The position numbers and the translations under genes are program-made. From Bifidobacterium breve (GTDB lineage Bacteria > Actinomycetota > Acidimicrobiia > Acidimicrobiales > Ilumatobacteraceae), in NCBI GenBank assembly GCA_943325425.2, contig CALPPJ020000037.1:1-8787 (forward strand): a stretch of 8,787 nt of DNA, read 5' to 3'. Within the stretch, counting starts at the first letter, position 1. Each line of letters opens with the position of its first letter. Of this stretch, positions 1-4,968 are shown in pieces. Under the pieces are notes generated by a model. The model ran no database searches. It was not told where the DNA came from and saw nothing but the letters and a program-made list of their open reading frames with translations.

Positions 1-191
1 GTCAGATTCGTTACTACGTGTTCGCACTTCTCTTCGTCGTGTTTGACGTTGAAGCGGTGTTTATTTTCCCGTGGGCCACTCAGCTCGAACGCTACGCCGG
101 TTTCGGTTTAGTTGAAATGGGTGTGTTTGTGGGCGTGTTGTTATTAGGTCTCGTCTACGCCTGGCGCAAGGGTGTTCTTCGCTGGGTGTAA
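1..191 (+). CDS. nuoA: NADH-quinone oxidoreductase subunit A, 3' end (partial)
   Basis: This is the C-terminal 62 residues of NuoA, read from base 3 to a TAA stop at 189-191; the 5' half lies before the window. NuoA is a small three-helix membrane subunit that packs against NuoH, NuoJ and NuoK where the membrane arm meets the quinone module. The fragment carries the family signature in its second helix, VVFDVEAVFIFPWA, including the conserved acidic Asp and Glu (residues 14 and 16 of the fragment). A third hydrophobic helix (VEMGVFVGVLLLGLVYAW) and a short basic tail follow. The whole family is about 120 residues, so roughly half is missing. It is separated from nuoB by 15 bases that contain nuoB's ribosome-binding site. 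Confidence 0.95.
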   Translation, partial: QIRYYVFALLFVVFDVEAVFIFPWATQLERYAGFGLVEMGVFVGVLLLGLVYAWRKGVLRWV

Positions 192-196
192 TGGAC

Positions 197-202
197 AAGG
201 AG
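197..202 (+). promoter_or_regulatory. Ribosome-binding site of nuoB
   Basis: AAGGAG lies four bases before the nuoB ATG at 207. It is a strong Shine-Dalgarno match, although the spacing is on the short side. It sits in the 15-base gap after nuoA, the longest intergenic space in the window. Confidence 0.7.
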
Positions 203-206
203 TCAC

Positions 207-773
207 ATGGGTCTCGTTGACCGCGGGCGGCTGCCAAAGCCGCTGAATTCATTACTAAACATGGGTCGCTCGTACTCCCTATGGGTGTATCAGTGGGGGC
301 TCGCGTGTTGCGCCATCGAGATGGGCGCTGCTTTTGCATCCCCGCGATATGACGTCATGCGCCTTGGTGTTATTCCGCTTCCGGCAAGTCCGCGTCAAGC
401 CGACCTTGTGGTGATTTCCGGAACCGTGACCGACAAGATGGCTCCAGCTATCAAGCGTTTGTACGAACAAATGCCAGATCCGAAGTACGTCATCTCGATG
501 GGTTCATGCGCAAACAGCGGTGGACCATATTGGGACAGTTATTCAGTGACCAAGGGCGTTGACCAAATCATTGCGGTTGATGTGTATGTACCTGGTTGTC
601 CTCCTCGGCCCGAGGCTTTGCTTGAAGGCGTTGTGTTGTTGCAACAGCGCATCTTGAACGAAGACATGGGTGCCCGTTGGCGCGGCGAGGGTTACAAGCC
701 GATCATCGTTGGCGAATCCAAGAAGTCTAAGAAAGCTGCCGCCAAGCGAGGTGAGTTGAATGTCGTCAACTGA
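207..773 (+). CDS. nuoB: NADH-quinone oxidoreductase subunit B (cluster N2 subunit)
   Basis: NuoB holds cluster N2, the last 4Fe-4S centre, which passes electrons to quinone at the NuoB/NuoD/NuoH interface on the cytoplasmic side. The 188-residue protein has all four expected ligands: the adjacent pair Cys34-Cys35 in [10 protein letters not shown], Cys101 in [10 protein letters not shown] and Cys131 in [10 protein letters not shown]. The quinone-facing loop is unusual. It reads [15 protein letters not shown] (residues 52-66), one residue longer than the mitochondrial form (RFGVVFRASPRQAD), with Pro59 where Arg normally precedes ASPRQ. Cyanobacterial NdhK has, from memory, a loop of the same longer length. 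The Lys/Ala-rich tail (171-188) is variable in the family, and its coding sequence also contains the nuoC ribosome-binding site. The last 14 bases overlap nuoC. The start is supported by AAGGAG four bases upstream. Confidence 0.97.
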   Translation: MGLVDRGRLPKPLNSLLNMGRSYSLWVYQWGLACCAIEMGAAFASPRYDVMRLGVIPLPASPRQADLVVISGTVTDKMAPAIKRLYEQMPDPKYVISMGSCANSGGPYWDSYSVTKGVDQIIAVDVYVPGCPPRPEALLEGVVLLQQRILNEDMGARWRGEGYKPIIVGESKKSKKAAAKRGELNVVN

Positions 774-1413
774 TACTCCGATTGCTGAGATTCCTGGCGA
801 CACTTTGCGCGAGCGCATTGTTGACGATCTTCGTACGCATATTGGCGCCGATCTCGTCGACAGTTTGGTGAAGCCTGGCGATGATGTATGGGTACGTGTC
901 AGTACTGATGCATGGCGTCGTGCTGGTGTTGCTTTACGCGACATGGGCTTTGAGTACTTTTGTTTCTTGTCGGCCATCGACTGGATGCCATCGCCATTTG
1001 GCAAAGGCGAAGATGATCCCACTGCTCCGCCGCCTGAACGTGACGACACAGTGAGACAGGGTTACGCCGGTGGCGCAACTCGCATGCAAGTGCTCGCTCG
1101 ATTAGTGCACCCCACCTTGCATGTTGGTGTCAACATCAAGTGTGATGTACCCGATGCCGAACCTGTTGTTGAATCATGGGTTTCAGTTTTCGCTGGTGCG
1201 AATTGGCACGAACGAGAAGCTCATGAAATGTTTGGCATTGGTTTTGCTGGTCACCCCGATCTTCGCAATATGTATTTGCCAACAGAATTTGAAGGTCATC
1301 CGTTGCGCAAAGACTTCCCCTTGCTTGCGCGCATGGTGAAGCCGTGGCCCGGAATTGTCGATGTTGAACCCATGCCTGGTGGCTCTGCTGATGAAGAAGG
1401 TGACGCAGAATGA
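760..1413 (+). CDS. nuoC: NADH-quinone oxidoreductase subunit C (30-kDa subunit)
   Basis: NuoC is a peripheral-arm subunit without cofactors that braces NuoD and NuoI. The 217-residue protein carries the family signature near its end: [20 protein letters not shown] (149-168), then [16 protein letters not shown] (173-188). A proline- and acid-rich insertion at about 79-105 ([14 protein letters not shown] and onward) interrupts the usual N-terminal fold. The tail [17 protein letters not shown] (191-207) resembles, as I remember them, the actinobacterial NuoC proteins of EFG-less clusters. NuoC and NuoD are separate here, not fused as in E. coli. The ATG at 760 lies inside nuoB, 14 bases before its end, and is preceded by GAGGTGAG at 748-755. 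nuoC ends in an ATGA overlap with nuoD, which suggests translational coupling. Confidence 0.96.
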   Translation: MSSTDTPIAEIPGDTLRERIVDDLRTHIGADLVDSLVKPGDDVWVRVSTDAWRRAGVALRDMGFEYFCFLSAIDWMPSPFGKGEDDPTAPPPERDDTVRQGYAGGATRMQVLARLVHPTLHVGVNIKCDVPDAEPVVESWVSVFAGANWHEREAHEMFGIGFAGHPDLRNMYLPTEFEGHPLRKDFPLLARMVKPWPGIVDVEPMPGGSADEEGDAE

Positions 1414-2591
1414 CGTCTACTGAATCACTTATTGATCGTCGCCAACTGGCGTACATCGCGTCGCAGGCCGCCGATGCGCGTCTCAACGTTGAACTCGAAA
1501 CCGAGGGCATGACCCTCAACATCGGACCGCAGCACCCCGCAACTCACGGTACGTTGCGCATCATTGCTCACCTTGACGGTGAACAAGTGGTGTGGGCCGA
1601 ACCTTCGTGTGGCTATATGCACCGTGGTTACGAAAAACTCACCGAAGTTCGTACGTACCCACAAGTGACCTCACTTGTGAACCGCATTGACTGGCTCGGA
1701 AGTTTTGCCAACGAAGTGCCCTTCATTTTGGCTGCTGAAAAGTTGATGGGAATTGAAGCACCACCGCGTGCTCAATGGATTCGCACTATCTTGTTTGAAT
1801 TGTCACGTATCGCCAACGTGTCGCTGTTCCTCGGCGACCTCGGCGTGCAGTTAGGCGCTGTCACGCCCGTGTTCATGGCGTTCCGCGATCGCGAACACGT
1901 GTTGAACCTCATCGAAGGAACTACGGGCGGACGCTTCCATCCCAACTTTGACCGCATTGGTGGGCTCAAAGACGATCTTCCCGCGGGCTTCATTGATGAA
2001 ACTCGCGCGGTCATGAAGACGTTGCGTAATTTCTGCACCGAAATGGAAGACCTTCTGTTCGGTAACGAGATCTTCCAAAGCCGTACTCGCGGTATTGGTG
2101 TGATTCCGAAAGACATCGCCATGCAGTACGGCTTGTCTGGCGCCAACTTGCGCGCGAGTGGTGTTGATTGGGACTTGCGTCGTGATCAGTCATTGCCGAT
2201 GGCTTGGGACAAGGTCGACTGGAAAGTTTGGACTCACCCAGACGGCGACAGTTTCGCTCGTTGCTGGATTCGTCTGCAAGAGGTTCGCGAATCAACACTG
2301 ATCGTTGATCAGTTACTCGACAACATCCCCTCAGGTCCGGTCATGGCCAAAGTGCCGCGAATCATCAAGGTTCCTGAAGGCGAAGCTTGGGTATCAACCG
2401 AAAATCCACTCGGCGAAATGGGCTACTACGTTGTGAGCAAGGGCGATCTTGGTCCGTTCCGTACCAAGATTCGTTCGGCCAGCTTCAACAACATTTCAAT
2501 CGTGCCTTGGATCTTGAAGGGTGTCTATGTTCCTGACATCATCACGATCCTCGCCTCGCTGTACTTCATCCTCGGAGACATCGATCGATGA
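1410..2591 (+). CDS. nuoD: NADH-quinone oxidoreductase subunit D (49-kDa, quinone site) with altered pocket residues
   Basis: NuoD forms most of the quinone headgroup pocket and is related to the [NiFe] hydrogenase large subunit. The 393-residue protein has the family landmarks GPQHPATHG (39-47), YMHRGYEKL (69-77), the GAVTPVFMAFRDRE segment (149-162) and the C-terminal GDIDR. The catalytic His is kept (His46, bovine His59). An ungapped comparison with bovine NDUFS2 from His59 to Asp160 shows two replacements: Trp95 at bovine Tyr108, which binds the quinone headgroup, and Gln147 at bovine Asp160, which pairs with the His. Near the C-terminus Tyr385 replaces the Asp of the usual DIVFGEVDR motif. 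The length is slightly short of the common 400-440 because of a brief N-terminus. The ATG at 1410 overlaps the nuoC stop (ATGA), with GAAGG at 1396-1400. The next gene is nuoH, not nuoE. Confidence 0.97.
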   Translation: MTSTESLIDRRQLAYIASQAADARLNVELETEGMTLNIGPQHPATHGTLRIIAHLDGEQVVWAEPSCGYMHRGYEKLTEVRTYPQVTSLVNRIDWLGSFANEVPFILAAEKLMGIEAPPRAQWIRTILFELSRIANVSLFLGDLGVQLGAVTPVFMAFRDREHVLNLIEGTTGGRFHPNFDRIGGLKDDLPAGFIDETRAVMKTLRNFCTEMEDLLFGNEIFQSRTRGIGVIPKDIAMQYGLSGANLRASGVDWDLRRDQSLPMAWDKVDWKVWTHPDGDSFARCWIRLQEVRESTLIVDQLLDNIPSGPVMAKVPRIIKVPEGEAWVSTENPLGEMGYYVVSKGDLGPFRTKIRSASFNNISIVPWILKGVYVPDIITILASLYFILGDIDR

Positions 2592-3643
2592 ACGCTCTAC
2601 TTGCCGCTGATCTGCCGTACTGGGCACAGTCGTTGTTGCGCGTCCTAGGCGGCGTGGTTGCAGTGTTGTTACCTGCTGGCACCATCGTGTATCTCTTCTT
2701 GTTCAAAATGATGTCGTTCATGCAGAGTCGTCTCGGTCCAATGGAAGCCGGTCCGTACGGTTCAATGCAGTTGTTTGCTGAAGTTGGCAAGTGGTTGCAG
2801 AAAGAAGACATCACACCAGCTCGGGCCGATCGAGTGATTTTCAAGATTGCACCTCTCGTGGTTTTGGCGAGCACGTTCTTATTGGTCGCCGTTGTTCCAT
2901 TTGGTCCCGATGCTTGGTTCACCAACTTTGAAGCCGGCGTGTTTTACATGTTGGCCGTTTCATCAGTGAGCGTGCTCGGAATTTTGATGGCGGGTTGGTC
3001 AAGTGCCAACAAGTATTCGTTGCTCGGTGGTCTGCGTGCCGCCGGTCAGTTGATTGCTTACGAACTTCCGATGGTGCTGGCAGTGATTGGTGTCATCATT
3101 CAGGCCGGCACGATGAACTTGCAGGGCATTGTTCTTGCGCAAAATGGCGGCGAGATTTTCGGTTGGAACGGACTTGGTAACCCGTACATCCTTACGCAGT
3201 TCACGGGCTTCATCATTTTCATGATTGCAGTGCAGGCCGAACTGACTCAGACACCTTTCGACATGCCAATCGCCGAATCAGAACTCGTTTCTGGTTACAT
3301 GACCGAGTATTCGGGATTCCGTTTCTTGACTTTCTTCATCGCCGAATTTGCAACTGCTGGCGTGTTCTCACTGATCGCCTCGGTGTTGTTCCTAGGCGGA
3401 TGGGGAGTTCCATTCGCTTGGTTTGACTGGAACAGTATTGATGACGTCTCTGATTGGATGAACGTTGTCGGACCGCTCATCATGTTTACGAAGATGATGG
3501 GCTTAGCGTTTGTCATTATGTGGGTGCGCTTTAGTTACCCGCGTTTCCGTGAAGACCAACTACAGCGTTTCGCGTGGAAGGTTCTCATTCCCGTTTCATT
3601 GGTGAACATCATGATCACCGCGATCTTGAAGGTGGCGTTCTAA
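2588..3643 (+). CDS. nuoH: NADH-quinone oxidoreductase subunit H (membrane quinone-channel subunit)
   Basis: NuoH anchors the peripheral arm to the membrane, forms the entry of the quinone tunnel and starts the charged path to the pumps. The 351 residues include about eight membrane segments (near 13-38, 85-105, 117-137, 157-178, 200-218, 245-272, 290-314 and 328-349). Family motifs are visible: RLGP with [12 protein letters not shown] (48-51 and 70-81), [19 protein letters not shown] (141-159), and [21 protein letters not shown] (223-243). The last normally reads PFDxPEAExEL, so Ile228 replaces a conserved Glu, while Asp225, Glu230, Glu232 and Glu240 remain. The cytoplasmic RLGPNRVGP motif reads RLGPMEAGP. 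The ATG at 2588 overlaps the nuoD stop by four bases, with GGAG at 2574-2577. The stop TAA shares its last base with the nuoI ATG. Confidence 0.97.
   Translation: MNALLAADLPYWAQSLLRVLGGVVAVLLPAGTIVYLFLFKMMSFMQSRLGPMEAGPYGSMQLFAEVGKWLQKEDITPARADRVIFKIAPLVVLASTFLLVAVVPFGPDAWFTNFEAGVFYMLAVSSVSVLGILMAGWSSANKYSLLGGLRAAGQLIAYELPMVLAVIGVIIQAGTMNLQGIVLAQNGGEIFGWNGLGNPYILTQFTGFIIFMIAVQAELTQTPFDMPIAESELVSGYMTEYSGFRFLTFFIAEFATAGVFSLIASVLFLGGWGVPFAWFDWNSIDDVSDWMNVVGPLIMFTKMMGLAFVIMWVRFSYPRFREDQLQRFAWKVLIPVSLVNIMITAILKVAF
3628..3632 (+). promoter_or_regulatory. Ribosome-binding site of nuoI, inside nuoH
   Basis: GAAGG lies ten bases before the ATG at 3643. This favours 3643 over an in-frame upstream ATG at 3574, which would bury 23 extra codons inside nuoH. 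Confidence 0.55.
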
Positions 3644-4134
3644 TGCCCAAGGTCCCTGGTCTTTTTAAAGGTCTCGGCGTCACGCTGAACACCTTGAAGC
3701 GCACCGCTATTGACGGTACGAATACGGTGCAGTATCCGCACGAAAAAGAAGCGCCGCCGATTCGTGCACGTGGAGTCATTGCACTTCACGAAGGCAACTG
3801 CACTTCCTGCATGTTGTGCGTGCGCTCATGTCCTGACTGGTGTATCTACATCGAGGGCCACAAAGAAATGGCGCCACCGCGTCGCGCTGGCGGCAAGCCC
3901 CGTCAGGTCAACAAACTTGATCGCTTCGACATTGACTACGCACTCTGCATGTATTGCGGTATCTGCGTTGAGGTATGTCCGTTTGATGCGTTGTTCTGGA
4001 GTCCCGAATACGAATACAGCGAACCCAAGATTGCCGACTTGTTGCACGACAAGGCCAAGTTGAGCGAGTGGATGGAAACGGTTCCTGAAGCACCGGCTCT
4101 TGAAGCTGGCGCCGAAAAGAAGGGTAAGAAGTAA
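3643..4134 (+). CDS. nuoI: NADH-quinone oxidoreductase subunit I (two 4Fe-4S clusters)
   Basis: NuoI is an 8Fe ferredoxin-like subunit that carries clusters N6a and N6b to NuoB. In complexes without NuoEFG it is the likely electron entry point. The 163-residue protein has two complete binding motifs: [12 protein letters not shown] (Cys53, 56, 59, 63) and [12 protein letters not shown] (Cys102, 105, 108, 112). The [13 protein letters not shown] stretch between them is typical of actinobacterial NuoI. The N-terminus (7-20) is a short amphipathic stretch that would lie on the membrane beside NuoH. After residue 113 comes a charged tail ending in KKGKK, and the bases encoding the final lysines include the nuoJ ribosome-binding site. 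I chose the ATG at 3643 because it overlaps the nuoH stop by one base and gives the usual family length. Confidence 0.96.
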   Translation: MPKVPGLFKGLGVTLNTLKRTAIDGTNTVQYPHEKEAPPIRARGVIALHEGNCTSCMLCVRSCPDWCIYIEGHKEMAPPRRAGGKPRQVNKLDRFDIDYALCMYCGICVEVCPFDALFWSPEYEYSEPKIADLLHDKAKLSEWMETVPEAPALEAGAEKKGKK

Positions 4135-4655
4135 TGGTCGCAGCCGATCTTCTTGTCGCCCAAAACGTGGGCTTTGGCATCATCTCGTTATTGATGGTGG
4201 TTTCGGCCCTCCGCGTTGTCACCGTGAACAATGTGGTGCACGCCGCTTTGTGGCTTGTCGTTGTTTTGTCAGGTGCCGCAGCGCAGTACTTGTTGCTGTC
4301 GGCCGAATTTGTGGCCATCACTCAGGTCTTGGTGTACGTGGGCGCCGTGATGGTGCTGTTCTTGTTCGGCACGATGCTTACTCGTGCTCGCATTGGCGCA
4401 GAATCCGATCTCAATAACAAGAACTGGGCACTCGGTATTCCGGTCGCACTCTTGATGTTGGGTGTCATGACGTATGTGATCATCGATGGTTTCGGTAGCG
4501 AACGCCTCATCGAGAATCCTGGCGACATGGAACCCATTCCGGTTCAAGTCATTAGTGATGACATCTTTGGTCCGTATTTGTTGCCTTTCTGGGCGTTGTC
4601 GTTTGTATTACTCGTCGCCGTCATTGGTGCCATCGTTTTGGCGCGGAAAGACTGA
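4134..4655 (+). CDS. nuoJ: NADH-quinone oxidoreductase subunit J
   Basis: NuoJ is a membrane subunit next to NuoK and NuoA that takes part in the conformational link between quinone chemistry and proton pumping. The 173 residues hold five hydrophobic segments (about 12-30, 36-56, 61-82, 98-117 and 149-170). The third carries the most conserved family stretch, QVLVYVGAVMVLFLFGTML (64-82), the helix known to switch between alpha and pi-bulge forms in complex I structures. A polar loop rich in Glu, Asp and Pro (121-147) precedes the last helix, as in the family. The ATG at 4134 overlaps the nuoI stop by one base, with GAAGGG at 4119-4124. The gene ends ten bases before nuoK, and its TGA overlaps the nuoK ribosome-binding site. 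Confidence 0.95.
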   Translation: MVAADLLVAQNVGFGIISLLMVVSALRVVTVNNVVHAALWLVVVLSGAAAQYLLLSAEFVAITQVLVYVGAVMVLFLFGTMLTRARIGAESDLNNKNWALGIPVALLMLGVMTYVIIDGFGSERLIENPGDMEPIPVQVISDDIFGPYLLPFWALSFVLLVAVIGAIVLARKD

Positions 4656-4659
4656 GAGG
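4654..4659 (+). promoter_or_regulatory. Ribosome-binding site of nuoK, overlapping the nuoJ stop
   Basis: GAGAGG lies six bases before the ATG at 4666 and shares two bases with the nuoJ TGA. It decides the nuoK start against an in-frame ATG at 4486, which would add 60 unrelated codons inside nuoJ. Confidence 0.65.
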
Positions 4660-4665
4660 CCGACC

Positions 4666-4965
4666 ATGTTGACTGCTCAATTTCTTCTCTTAGGTGCCGT
4701 GCTGTTCTGCATCGGTGTCTACGGCGTACTTGCTCGCAAGAACGCCGTCATGGTGTTGATGTCGATCGAACTCATCTTGAACTCAGTCAACATCAACTTG
4801 TTGGCATTCTCGGTTCGCCATGGTTCAGTTGATGGCAACACGTTTGCTTTATATGTCATTGCAATTGCCGCCGCCGAAGTTGGGGTGGGCTTGGCCATGG
4901 TGTTGTTGATTTATCGCAACCGACGCACCATTGCGCTTGATGACTTGTCAGAGATGAAGGGCTAA
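4666..4965 (+). CDS. nuoK: NADH-quinone oxidoreductase subunit K
   Basis: NuoK is a three-helix MrpC-like membrane subunit that carries part of the proton path between NuoH/NuoJ and the large antiporter-like subunits. The 99-residue protein matches the usual length of about 100. Its helices are at about 3-22, 27-47 and 59-83. Both buried glutamates needed for proton transfer are present: Glu35 in MSIELILNSVNINLLAF and Glu71 in IAAAEVGVGLA, matching E. coli Glu36 and Glu72. The N-terminal GVYGVLARKNAVMVLMSIE run is also typical. The start at 4666 follows a good ribosome-binding site. The stop is three bases before the nuoL ATG, and the bases encoding its last residues (MKG) include the nuoL ribosome-binding site AAGGG at 4957-4961. 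Confidence 0.96.
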   Translation: MLTAQFLLLGAVLFCIGVYGVLARKNAVMVLMSIELILNSVNINLLAFSVRHGSVDGNTFALYVIAIAAAEVGVGLAMVLLIYRNRRTIALDDLSEMKG

Positions 4966-4968
4966 CCG

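Noticed and set aside
543..1049. Long open frame on the minus strand opposite nuoB/nuoC
   Set aside because: Its product is a low-complexity shadow of two clearly conserved genes and shows no domain of its own.
2566..2925. Possible hidden small gene for the missing NuoE at the nuoD/nuoH junction
   Set aside because: The only open frame there besides nuoD and nuoH is antisense and lacks the thioredoxin-like 2Fe-2S cysteine pattern of NuoE.
3574..3642. Upstream in-frame ATG that would extend nuoI by 23 codons
   Set aside because: It lies wholly inside nuoH, the added residues do not resemble NuoI, and the ATG at 3643 has a one-base overlap and a ribosome-binding site.
4486..4665. Upstream in-frame ATG that would extend nuoK by 60 codons
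   Set aside because: It would lie inside nuoJ; the 99-residue product from 4666 is the normal family length and has GAGAGG upstream.
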